A DNA stretch of 64,000 bases from Haliclystus octoradiatus (taxonomy: Eukaryota > Cnidaria > Staurozoa > Stauromedusae > Haliclystidae): positions 25,545,037 to 25,609,036 of the forward strand of contig OU744447.1 of assembly GCA_916610825.1 (NCBI GenBank), read 5' to 3'. Position 1 is the first letter of the stretch, and each line of letters starts with the position of its first letter. Both the position numbers and the translations under genes were made by a program. Shown piece by piece: positions 22,318-33,924 of the stretch. The notes beneath the pieces were generated by a model. The model was not told the origin of the DNA. It worked only from the letters and a program-made list of their open reading frames with translations, and made no database searches.

Positions 22318-23640
22318 CTGTTGGGTAAAAAAGAATAATAAGCTCAATTTTAGACGTAAGGAAGACGAATTCTTGATAATTAAAGTTAAATTATTATTTT
22401 CTGACTTTAATTTGTTGCTTTTTCTTCCCTAAGTCAAATATAATTCAGACCTGATTCTATGTAATAAAATCAACATGTGCGGATTGTGAAATTCAGTGTC
22501 TTTTACAATGTATATTCTTCATTGGGCTAGTTTAATAATCATAGTTTATATTTCCATCGAGTTTATATTTCCATAGTTAATCTGTTTTTTTTCGATACAG
22601 TAGTATTTCAGTTAGAGAGACCCCAGTTTCAATGGTACACTCCCGTAATATCATCAATGCTCAAATATTAAAATATCTAATTGTTTATTCAGGCTTTTAA
22701 ATATACTGTTGATTCAAAAGTAAAATAGTTGCAAATAAATATATTATTTCAATCGCATGAGTCCCTTTAAATAAAGGCTATCTTTTATTTCAAACAAATG
22801 TTTTAAACATCTATACTGCAATCCTTGTAATTAATAGTAGAGTCTGTTTGTATATTAAAATGTTTCTATATTTGTGATCTGTCCGCAATCTATGTTCGTC
22901 TCAATCTCGAGATAATACAGATACTGTAATCCGTTAATGAGATATTATGCAAACTTTTGTATTCGGGTGTCCAGTGAAACCGTCATCAGATTACACCCGT
23001 CCGCGTTACTGTACTTTTATTCATTAGAAATTGATGTACCACTTGTTTTTAGACTCTATTTATGTCTAGGGATGGGGTTTATATATGAATCCAACATGTT
23101 GTCAGTTGATCTAATGTTGTTTTAATTTAAAGATTTTAATGTTGTTCATATTATTTAATCAAGAATTCATGACGTTGTTTGAAAAGCATATGCGATAAAC
23201 AACAAGTAAAACGTATCGAATCTATAAATGTATGATTGAACTTACTCGTCAACAGACGAAACAAACGAATTACAAATGAGATTAGCAAAATATAAGATGC
23301 TACTACATACCCTCGAATAATCTCGAAAAATTTGCTACTTTAATATTATCACTATTGGTATCAACTAAATCAGTATAGAATCTACCGCAATTCCTTCATA
23401 GCAGGAACTAGATTATTTTAATAAAAGATATAACGAGCTCAGACAGGTATGCCAGATTCTATATCTCCTTTTAGGATAATTACGATCGGTGCACACAAAG
23501 TGTGAAACAGATCTTGTTTGTAGCAATTTTTCTCTGAGTAAGACATAATGGCTACGTCTTTTTTCAGTTTTTGCTGTGTAACCTCATAGATCTAAGTAAA
23601 ATCTTTATCTGTATTTATTGTTGTTTATCAATATATCACT
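22318..23640. repeat. Duplicated intronic block, copy 1
   Basis: The segment 22390-23640 is collinear with 37080-37980, sharing GTGTCCAGTGAAACCGTC/GTGTCCAGTTAAACCGTC, ATTACACCCGTCCGCGTT and TTGTTTATCAATATATCACT. It is probably intron of the minus-strand PAN/lectin gene. No coding signal was seen. Confidence 0.75.
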
Positions 23641-23649
23641 GCCTGTATA

Positions 23650-26160
23650 GGATTGGTTGGCAGCGGCTTCTTACACTCTTTCTGACTAGCTCAGGGCTTT
23701 AATGACCCTTTCATCTTCACTTGAGATGCTCCTGTCTTCTTCTCTCCTTGCTCCATGATAATGCTTTAATAGTTTCTGGTTTTGCCAATTCAATCGACCT
23801 GTCTCTTTCTTTCCCAGAAAGCTACACTGCCTGGGGTATGACTTAACAACCTCTCTAACCATGTTCCACCTGTTGGATTGAGAGTGTTGTACCCTGATAA
23901 TATCAAAAATAGCTATTTGAAGAAAGGAATCTTTCATGGCAGTCATAATGTTGTTTGACTTTTAACATTATATACTCAGTACGACGATCAGCGTATTTTA
24001 GTAGTTCTGGGATGGGAAACTGAAGGTTAATGTGCCTTTAAACATGAACGTAGTGGGTGACATAATAAACGGATTGCTGAAAGTGTACCATCAGCTCATA
24101 GAGTGTTGTGATACTCTAGTATTGCTTTCATGAAGACAGGAGTATCCAATGAGCATTTGGGACAGGAGTTCCTGGAGGTCCTTGCTCTAAAATGGGGATC
24201 ACTATCTCAGGTTAAAGTATTATATAGGCCCATCATACAAGCCCATTTTAAAAAAAATTGACGGCTGATCGGTATCTGCTCCTCCTCCTCTTCCAAAGAC
24301 ATACACTTCCATCCATCCAGAGTAGTTGTCTGTGACAACAAGATATGTCTATACTGTCAAAGAAAAAAAGGTATGTGACAAATGTTCCTCCTCCACAACA
24401 TGGTTCAATATCAGTTAATAGAGGCTCTCATGGTTGACTGGGCTGATAAAGCACACATACCTCGTACGATTTGACGTGATTTCTGATATCATTTGTAATG
24501 CTTGGCAAGAAGATGCTTTCGCGAGCTCAGCATATTGTCCGATCACGACTATGAAGGATGCTATGCATGTGTTGCAAATTGTCTCTTCTCGATGACGATG
24601 GGATCAAAAGCTATTGGTACTGATGCATAACGGTGCCATCAACGAGGTATAATGAGTCTTGAGCTGGTTTGTATGGGGATAACAAATAATCTTTCCAATG
24701 GCAGTTTCTCGCTCCATCCTTGATCACAATCTGGAGTGCACAGTATGAAAAATCATTGTTTCCAGCTTCACGAATACAGTCAAGCTGAAAATCTACTGAG
24801 GCCAAGGCAATCGCTCTCAGAGAAATGTTTGCAAGTCCTTCAACATTATTCTCAACTTCAAAACCATCAATTGAATCAACTGGATGTGGAGATAAACAGT
24901 CACGAACAACATGTTTCAAACCTGAACGCCAGGTAGAATGAAGCTTGGAGCTTGTACCATCCTAGCTTCACCTTGAGATTGATCATACGTGGTGTCATAA
25001 TCACATCTAACGTGTTTTTCTTCTGAATCGATTCTAATGGGCGATGGTCAAACTCTGTTAATAGCTCCACCTCTATCGCTGAATAAGGAGATTATGTTGG
25101 ACTGATGAATCTCGACTAACATCAACATGACTGGGCAGCATCAGTTTTCAGATGTAACAGGGCATCGTGATGGAATTGAGCAAACTTCTTTGGATTTGTT
25201 GAGGTCCTTCCCATACAATTACTGCATTACTAGTAAACTTTTCTCGTAGTGGCTGTAATAGAGCTGTAAACGATTTAAATTGCCGATTAAGAACACAAAA
25301 TGAATGCATTTCATTCTTGTTATTTCGCATCGAAAAGTCTTTTACCAGGTCAGGATTAACGTAATAGCCCTTCTCGTCAATGAGATACCCTCACCCTTAG
25401 GGTTGGTTGAGACTGAAGTTTTCTTTGATTTAAAGTATGATGATGTGAAATCTACAGAATTCCTCTGAACAATTCTTGAGGACAACAAACATGATATGCT
25501 TCCATTCCGGGATCTAACTAAGTGGCACTGACTCTATGATACCTTTTGACTACAGCTTTTGCAACTTAACTGATTTTTTATTTCTCCCATAGCAGTGTTA
25601 AAATGCTCTTAATTTTCCTTACTGGCCTCCATTGCCTGACATATATATAGGGCTTTTTGATGGGTCAGCTCTGCAAATTGTACCTTTAAACGTTTTTGTT
25701 GTGAAAGACGGTCCTTGGACACACAAATTAATCGATCACACAAACGATCATTCTTCATTTTCATGCCATCACCACATGATATATCATAATGGACACACAA
25801 ACAGAAATCAGGATATTTTCACTTGACTCAAAAAGCTTGGAAGGTGCTGCCAAATACCTATCCACCCACCCTCTAGAATGCTGTTTCCGATTATAAAAGG
25901 CTTGACAACCAAGCTGGGGAGTTGATGTGATCAAGCAAAGATGCTGTATCATCTAAAGCTTCATCAATATTAAGCAGACCACTATACCATAGTTGCGATT
26001 CCTGATTGTGCATAACACTTAGGAGAATATGTTGCCTACCCCTTAGAGAGCAATCAATGGCTAAGTGGATCAGCTCTGCAAAACCCTTATAGCTAACCAA
26101 GGTGGAGGAGTGTCCATCTTCTTTGCTGTACCCTGCTAAGAATGGGAGGAAGATCTGCTA
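23650..26160 (-). mobile_element. Ty3/gypsy retrotransposon relic, copy 1
   Basis: Reading down the minus strand gives gypsy order with large deletions. At 26100-25600 is gag-like sequence (ICQAMEAS after a Lys-rich stretch). At 25420-25130 are polymerase remnants. At 25060-24900 is EFDHRPLESIQKKN, from the end of RNase H. At 24919-24611 is DCLSPHPVD, then a linker. At 23946-23686 is an integrase C-terminal stretch (IIRVQHSQSNRW, VVKSYPRQ). All frames are broken. It lies between the PAN exon and the lectin exon of one gene. The same relic at 37980-41760 occupies the same place in the next gene, so it predates the duplication. Confidence 0.8.
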
Positions 26161-26394
26161 CCATGTAGAAATGAAGAAAAAGTAGTACTATAGTTGTTTT
26201 TTTTAGTATTACTGTTAATTATTTATATATCAGAATTTTACAAAATTTAGGGAATTTTATTACAACATTTCAGGGTTTTTTTATTTCTCAAAAGAAATTT
26301 ATATACGAGTCATATTCAGGTTCTCATAACTGATATAACTATTCGAATAATATTGCTATTATGTATCTAGAACCTTTAAGCATCCAAGAACTAG

Positions 26395-26730
26395 TAAAAA
26401 GTAATGTAGACAGTGTCGCCCTACCGAAGGCATCCGTACCACTCCTCTATTTCTAGATGAGTGGCTTTTTTCGCTGAGAGCAATGATTTTAAACGCTCTT
26501 TGCTGATCTCAGCCGCGACACTGGCAGATCAATTTCAACAGATTTCATGGCAGATAGGTCTCGATTGTCAATGCGCAACGATGCGCCGCAGCTACTCACA
26601 ATGCAATTCCCTTTGGACCATTCCTTCCGCCGCCATCCTCAGATGGTACTCATTTGATGTTTCAGATAAAGTCAAGGCTGAGTTGAACTTAGGGGGATTT
26701 GAACCACGGTCGACTAGTACTGGCGATACA
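26395..26730. repeat. Repeat family A, uninterrupted copy
   Basis: It aligns with 1157-1427 and then 8581-8665, so it shows the state before the 7.1 kb transposon inserted. On the minus strand it has GGTTCAAATCCCCC, a good polymerase III B box, but no clear A box. It may be a SINE or another short repeat. Confidence 0.8.
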
Positions 26731-27839
26731 TTCCTTGCTGTAGTTATTACAAACTGATAATCACTCTGATCGCTTCTTGGTGATAATATATGCAAATATC
26801 TTTATTCGTTGTGTCTGTTATATTACAATATTTGAAGTGTCAAGTATTTCTCGGTAATTTTTCAACTTTTGATTAGATAACAGTTCTCCTTTGCTTTATG
26901 ATGATCATATAAAGCTGCACACACATGAGAATTTGATGTCAATCGCCATCATTTTTTTTAAATTAGTATTTTTTTTACTAATTTTAAGATACCTTTGTTT
27001 TTGCAAACTGTAGAGTGGATCACAAAACTAAACTTTAAGGATTAAACTAGCAGGGTTGTCGAGTAAGTACAAAAGCATGCTTTCAATATTATCCTATTTA
27101 ATCAACATATTAGTAGTTCTATCATTTGAATCTACATTCAACCGCACTTGCACTACGCTGCTGAATACCTAACCTTTTAATCTCAGATTTATTTTGGTCA
27201 AATTTAACTCGAGTTCTAGTATCGTTGCGTAGCAACCCGATACTCATGATGATGTGATTAAGTATGTGCTAGAAAGCGTTAATATGAAAAGTTACAATAA
27301 TATAGGTATATAGCTCTTTTTGGAGCATGCTATACTATAAGAAAAGTAGCTAGAAGGAGAGAGATGAACAGTAAATTTTTAACGAAAAAAAAGTAAATCG
27401 ATTCCGACGACTTATTTCCGTATAGCAATTGAAACGTAAAATGTTGGCCAAGAATCACCGTCAAACTCTGTTGTGGAAAAATATATCGTTGTTCTTTTGT
27501 TTCAAAAAGTGTGACACGAGAATCTCTAAAATACCATCCTCAAGGCCTATTGGATGGGGGGAGGATTGCGCTATGCAAAAACACAAAGGGGACATGTACG
27601 GAAAGAGGAAAAAGTTATATTGATATAGTTGGCAATTAATGTACAATTTATGGACATGGCATTGCTTCTTTGGATTGCTAAACTTATTTTTTGTTTTAAA
27701 AAAGTTTTGATCTAGGTTCCCCCTGATTGTCCAATTATTTTAATCAAAATGTCCATTTGATCTGTAATCGCAGCCATTAAGGATTCAACTGCGCGTACGC
27801 GGACAGTCAATTACGTCATTCACTCGATCACCTGTTTCA
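26731..27839. other. No recognised features
   Basis: AT-rich spacer. The word ATCGTTGCGTAGCAAC near 27222 also occurs near 10772, so part of it belongs to the duplicated block. Open frames at 27429-27623 and 27461-27646 overlap on opposite strands and look like chance. Confidence 0.5.
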
Positions 27840-28045
27840 CTCGTCCCAGGGTTAGGGTTAGGTTTAGGGTCGGATCACGTGATAACTAACCGTTTAGGGT
27901 TAAAGTTAGGGTCCGGTCACGTGATAACCTTCCAGTCGAGGTTAAATTAAATTCTGCTTCACCAGTTTTCGTCGCTGGCCGTAGCTCATTCGGAATGGGT
28001 CTGACTTGTGTGCAGGTTATGCTGTTTTAAGTCCAGGTTGTTCCA
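27840..28045 (+). repeat. TTAGGG / TCACGTGA / A-box unit, second copy
   Basis: TTAGGG-type repeats at 27849-27869 are followed by TCACGTGA at 27875-27882 and again at 27917-27924. An A-box-like CTGGCCGTAGCTCATTCG (27975-27992) comes next, with a weak B box. The order is the same as in the reverse complement of 8230-8530. Confidence 0.65.
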
Positions 28046-30010
28046 AATTTTTAATTTATTTTCATTATCAATATTCCAAAATGTTTGGTTCGCTCATGAT
28101 AGACGCATGCGTTGGCATCCATAATGGCTGCGACTGCCGATCAAATAATCACAGCGTATTTTAATTCCCCGATTCGTTGAGAAAAATCGTAGCTTTTTCC
28201 TCAAACGACTCCATTATCTCTACTGAGATGGGTTGCACTCTGTGGGAATTCGATAATGTTGCATGCTCTTCCATTTTCTCCTTTCGGCGTCAATCTGCGA
28301 CTGCTCTTGCTTTCTCTTTATTGCTCTGATGTGACTTGGACTTGAATATTTGCTACTGAACAACATTGATAGTCATACAAAAGCTTACAATCTTCGTGAA
28401 CTATGGACTCATAGCAGCAGGAGAGGAAAGTATGGAGAAAAGAAGATGACATCAGAAAATCACGAGCTTGCTGGTTCACAGTCTTTTGGTTAGCCATATA
28501 GCTTTATGGTAAACTCGATGCGCATAAAGTGAATATTTGATTATGAAAATCATTTTCTGCATTCATTCATGAATATCTGATGCCTTCTTGTTTTCTCCTT
28601 ACATCATATAGCTGAGTCTGATAGGCAATTAGAGTCCAATCGCTTGAAGATCAGAGAAATAGTCAATCAGCTATTTGTCGGACATAACTATGATATATTG
28701 TACATTGTATCCTACCTCTCTTTTGTTGTCCAATGTAAAGCTAAAAGAAGAATATACGTAATAATGATGGTATTGGTATACATAGCTGCTTTTCATGTCT
28801 TAATGTAAAATTACATGATTAGCTGCGAGTATGTTCAATACATAAACTAGTTGTGTAAAAGTTTAATTAGTGGGACATGATCATAGCATCAATTTCAATA
28901 TCGATATGATTCTGCCATCACAACTTTGCATCGTAATAAATAATCAGATGTTATAGGTTATCAATATATCACTGACTGACTTTAATAGAGAATTAAGCAC
29001 AGTTCCAATCAAAGATTAATGCAGATAGTCCAATGTAACTATAGTTGTTGAACACTATGACTGCAATTGGTAATAAGACCAGAACAACTGTCGGTATATG
29101 AAGCCTCTCTATACAAGAAATTAAGTTAGATAGAACACAATAATACTGCTGTAATTAAAAAGGTTTCATTAATGCATAATCTTACATATATTTTTTACAC
29201 AGCTTTTTCAAAAGGCTGAGTAATGCGATCGGAATAATGTAGCACAACAGTATAGATATTATCAATAGATCCAAGGTATGTGTTTAAATTCAATCAGTCG
29301 TTGATAATTTTAGCTATGAGACCACAGTCATGACACAAGATAGTTCTTCTAGAGGCTTTTTAGACATTTTTATCGAGCTACCATATTCCCAAGCTCCAAA
29401 TATGCTTGCTGTCTGTCACAGAGAATGCAACTAATAGAGTATGTAAATGAAGAAACACAGGGTTTATACATTTAACATAAATATGAAGTTGACATTTTTG
29501 TATGTTTGTACCATTGCCAAATTGTATGTAACATATATTCGTGTTTCTAAGTGAAATATTTCTGATCTTTCGAAGCACAGTTCCTGTTTTCTGATGGTTT
29601 TTCTCACTCGACAAGGGAACAGGAAAAGGTAGAGTTACATCAAGTTTAACCATTAAATTGCGTCTGAGTTATTACAAATTACTGACATTACTGTACACAC
29701 TTTTGTGTATAAAGCGGTACAATGTAAAATGTTATCCAAACATAATTATGTTTCCAATAAGCAGTTAAAAATAATTTCCATTGGGGATTCAACTGTTGTT
29801 AAGGAGCTCTCAAAGGGAGTAAGACTTTCTCTGTTCAAAACGGCTCATGATAAATTTTATTTGTTTTCCCGCTAAAACTACTAAAGCGTCAAATAGCGTC
29901 GTACGATGCCATTTTCCCTCCAATTAATTTGCGACAGGGAGATCAAGGGGCTAGCGCTCTATATCTCATATTTCTATGATTCAATGTGTGTATTCTGTGT
30001 ATTCTTCAGA
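28046..30010. repeat. Duplicated block, copy 2, and unassigned sequence
   Basis: The segment 28690-29010 matches 10840-11070 and 41930-42320. The remainder up to 30010 has no recognised feature; open frames such as 29378-29653 are unsupported. Confidence 0.6.
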
Positions 30011-30450
30011 GTCGTGTATTCCCATTATAGACTTACATAGACCGTTGCGTTAGTGACCATGGTCATCCATAATGGCTGACATAGAGGACCAAAGCAGAGG
30101 CTTGAAAACCGCAAAATTTCAAGCCAATTTTTTTTCTAAGAGTTATATTTCCTTATCTGTCGATATGATATTTTTAAAATATTCACAAATGTTTGAAAAT
30201 AATTGTGATCCAATGAATAAATCTCGCATGGCTGGCAGGAATATCCTATTTAAAGTATCTTTCTATGACAGTGAGAACATATCGTTTACAATTTAGATTG
30301 CAAAAGAGTTTATAAAAAACGTTGAAAATTTTTTGAAATGTCAATGAGAAGACCGCTAAATCAAGTCATTTGCTTCAGCTGTGTTTGTTCCCGTAGTTGC
30401 GTATTTTCGTCATAAGTCTATGTAATCTATTTAAGTCTATGATTCAAACT
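30010..30450 (-). mobile_element. MITE of the 'AGACTTACATAGACT' family
   Basis: It starts with ATAGACTTACATAGACCG and holds AGAGGCTTGAAAACCGCAAA, the inverted form of the stretch in the 19.1 and 45.1 kb copies. It ends near ATAAGTCTATGTAATC and AAGTCTATGATT (30410-30442). Its ends are inverted relative to each other. Confidence 0.65.
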
Positions 30451-31600
30451 AACCGCTGGTCACATTGTGAATTTATCTGGTCATGGTGAGACTTTTATAA
30501 TTGCTTGAAGCAATAGGAATACTAATTAAGTAGAAGGTTAATTAATTATAGTAGTTATATGATAGCCTTTTTTGAATATCCTTTTTTACTTCTTATCGAT
30601 GAAAAAAGATTTGAAAGGGATTTATTGTTATTATTGTATAAAGTTTGTTTAACATGATCAATAAGAAGTAAGTAAGAAGGTAAAGGGCAATATTATTAGT
30701 TTTCTTTTAATTCGAACGAATTTTCGACAGTCTAATACATCTACCATTTTCAAGTTAAGAAAACATAAGTTATATATAAGGTACTTATATAAATTATCAT
30801 GAAAATTTGAGTAAAAGGAATATAAATATTAGAAAACTTTCAACCTTATAGAGTCAGATTGTTTTTTACTTAGATTACGTTTTAACTCCCTGATGAACAG
30901 CATTTCATACAATCTGATTTTGTATGTCGATGTTTTGGAATTGATAAGTTGGTACAAGTGATGTTTATTTCATGGTTGTTGGTTTTTTTATGAAAACATA
31001 ATCACTAAATTCAACTGATTATACAAGACACGGTATTTAATTGAAGATCTATGAGACTATATTCAACAATATAAAATATATGATTCATCGAATGAAGCAA
31101 ATTGTCAACAGATTATTGTTTCAGTTCTTCAATAAATTCCTTCAACGTTTTTGGCAGCATATGAATTCCGACTTCATTATAGATAAAATAACACTTCTGA
31201 TAGATTCTCTATAATTTTCATAGCACACTTTAGATTGGACTTAGAGACATGTTAACTATGAATATATTGTGCAGCATTTCCAGGTTGAAAATCGAACAAT
31301 AACAAACACTACTAACACTTCAGATGATTACAATTTTTATCAATATTCCATAGACATGCTATTTCCAAGAGTTAATGGTGCATTCAGTAAATGTCAGATA
31401 TCTTATCATCGATAACTTTTCTGTTTCTCACTTTTCATTCAATTGTCATCAAAACATCATTAAGATTTTTTTATGAAACTTCAGTTCTGAGGCAAACCCT
31501 TTGCCTGTAGGCCCTTGGACTATTTGTCTGTGTCACTTCTGCTCTGATTGACTGCGTGACAGTATGTTATGCCTTTGTCTTTGTTTATAGAAAAACTTAC

Positions 31601-31918
31601 CGAAGTCTTCAATGCAGTAGCCGTATACCGTGGATAATAGATGACTTGTGTTCTGTTGTACATTTCGCATTTCTTATTCGATTCCGTTGTCACTATAGCA
31701 TAGCAGTATGGAATACTGATACAGTCAATGAGACAATAAAGATTTTCCGTTGGGTACTTGATGTTAAATGATGTACCACGAAGATTGTTACGTGTATGTA
31801 CTACAAATTTTAAATCTTCACCGTATCCAGTAACAGAGTGTAATACGAAAAAGCATAAAACTACAAGTACAGTTTTCAGTACTATCGCCTTCCAATGATC
31901 TCCTTTTACAATCTCCAT
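31601..31918 (-). CDS. PAN/Apple-like secreted protein, first exon, gene copy 2
   Basis: The exon encodes 106 residues from the ATG at 31918, chosen because it aligns with the starts of the two paralogues; an in-frame ATG lies three codons upstream. A signal peptide (KAIVLKTVLVVLCFFVLHSV) is followed by a PAN-type domain with YCLIDCISIPYCYAIVT and KKCEMY. A GTAAGT donor follows after ...KTS in phase 0. It likely continues to the lectin-like exon at 22317-21956. It is slightly closer to copy 3 than to copy 1 in the C-terminal half (both have TATALKTS). An extracellular binding role is inferred from domain type only. Confidence 0.8.
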
Positions 31919-33560
31919 CGCTAACAAAACATCAGCATATAAATGTGCATATCCTATTTATCTGATGTCTGATACGAATAATACCAGTAATCGATTTGTT
32001 GCAAAGAACATTTATATTGAGGCACCTGCCATTGTATCAACATAAATGATGAGAATAGCGCAATTGATATGCAACTAGCGCTTTCTTTTTGACGAGCTTA
32101 TCTGATAGCAGCCGGTCACATTGTAAATTTAGCTGGTCATGGTAAGGCTTTTATAATTGTTCAAAGCAATAGGAATATTAATTGCAGAACCTTAATTAAT
32201 TTAGTAGTTATGGTAGCATTTCAATTTGAAGATCTGTTTTTACTTTTATCGAAGAAAAAACATTTAAAAAATATTTATTATCAAGATTCTAGTAGCAGAC
32301 AAATATATGTTTCTGGCCATTAGCCTTCAAGGAACGAACGAACTGATTTCGGTATATATCTAAGTCAAGATGAGTAATCAATGTGGTGAAAAAATTCATC
32401 ACATGAACAAACATCTGTGCCATACCAGAGTGCTCCAACTACCGAAGTAGTGGGCAATGCATATTGCAAATAGTATAGACACATCCCGAGTCGATAGTGC
32501 TCAAATTTGCGCATGTGCAATTGAGACGTACATAGCAGCAGACAAGTACATGTTTCTGGCCATTAGCCTTCATCAGTACTGTTCAGTGAGCGAACAAGGA
32601 ACTGACTTTGAACTAAATATCAAGATTCTATTAATGTAGTGAGTTTTTTTTTTACATGGTACATAAAATAAATAAGACAGAATCACCAAAATTTAAGTGA
32701 TCATACAAGACACGTGATTTGATAGCAGATCTAGGAGACAAGATCAAACAATATAAAACATATCATTTTTAATCAAGATTTCGAACACCGTTATGATCTT
32801 AACTAATAGAATGCAGACAAGTCAGATGCTGTGAAGCAATAACTCGGAATAATAGGCTCAATATGACGTCGCGATGGGATAATAGCCTCGATCAGATATT
32901 ATAGCCCCTACATATTACATCATATCAACGACAATCATCACATTGGTCTCCTGACGACGACATTTGTTTAGAATTTTTTGGGTTTGCTTACTAATATGAA
33001 ATAGCAAATCCGATAAGTGAAATATTTGTTACTTTATTCATTCGTTAGGTGATAATTATTTGTTTTATGTCCATTTTAGTTGAAAATGAGATTAAATCAT
33101 TTTTGAGATATTTAGAGTTATCTTGATCTATCTCCAAGGTCTCTGTCCTTACTTTTTTCAATCCTGCACCCTATGCTCAATAATATATTGCTGTATCTCC
33201 ATTTCAAGCAGTGAAGATATTGAGGTTATTTGGTTCTATCTCCTCGGCGTGAATGTCTCAACAGGGGACCGTGTTCTATTTATAGACATCAAATTTTTGG
33301 TGAGGCTTCAATAATCGAAAATAAAGTGCATATTAATTTTTCATTATATTACTACCAGTTTTGTGACGCAAGGGTCGCATTTATGAAATGCTGTTTTCTC
33401 AGTTTCACAAAAAGTGGACATAGAACAAAATAATTATCACGTAACGAATTGAAGTAGAAGAAGAGAATTTGTAGGATAGAAAATAATATAAAATGCACAA
33501 CACAGACAGCTAAACAATCTATTGCAGCGTTAAATTTAAATTAAACGATACTTACCTGTA
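31919..33560. other. Upstream of PAN gene copy 2; no gene recognised
   Basis: About 32080-32290 repeats sequence also found at 11170-11340, 30460-30640 and 43140-43330 (words such as GTCATGGTAA followed by CTTTTAT). A local duplication is visible, with GACAAATATATGTTTCTGGC (32297) and GACAAGTACATGTTTCTGGC (32541) each followed by CATTAGCCTTCA. No supported coding region was seen. Confidence 0.5.
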
Positions 33561-33569
33561 ATATTTCAA

Positions 33570-33910
33570 TAAAGATTTGTGAATCCGAACCGAAAGCGAT
33601 CCGATCGTATTAGATCGATCAGATTCGGGTTGACATTTTAGTTCTTCGGATCGGATCGGATTTAAAGTGCTTTTTATGGGTAATTTCAGATTTCAAAATT
33701 TGACCGAGTATTTGTAATTTCTAATAACTAATGTGTTTTGCCTTCCTTTCAGCACATAAAGTAAAGATTTTCTATGTAGATATAGCTACGTAAATGCATA
33801 AAATTGACCGGCGGCCTCTACACATTTCAATCGATCAGTCGATGTGAAATGAATTAACTTTTTATGAAGAAAATGAGTTAGATGTCTTGAGTTATTGTAA
33901 ATCGTTTCAA
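33570..33910. mobile_element. GATC-rich element, left part, copy 2
   Basis: It has GATCGATCAGATTCGGGTTGA and TTCGGATCGGATCGGATT, then TTTCAAAATTTGACC, aligning with 14440-14780. The copy at 14.4 kb continues for 5 kb with further insertions, whereas here the alignment jumps to the equivalent of 19940. Either this copy was deleted or the first copy was expanded. Confidence 0.5.
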
Positions 33911-33924
33911 TGCCTACTGGACAT

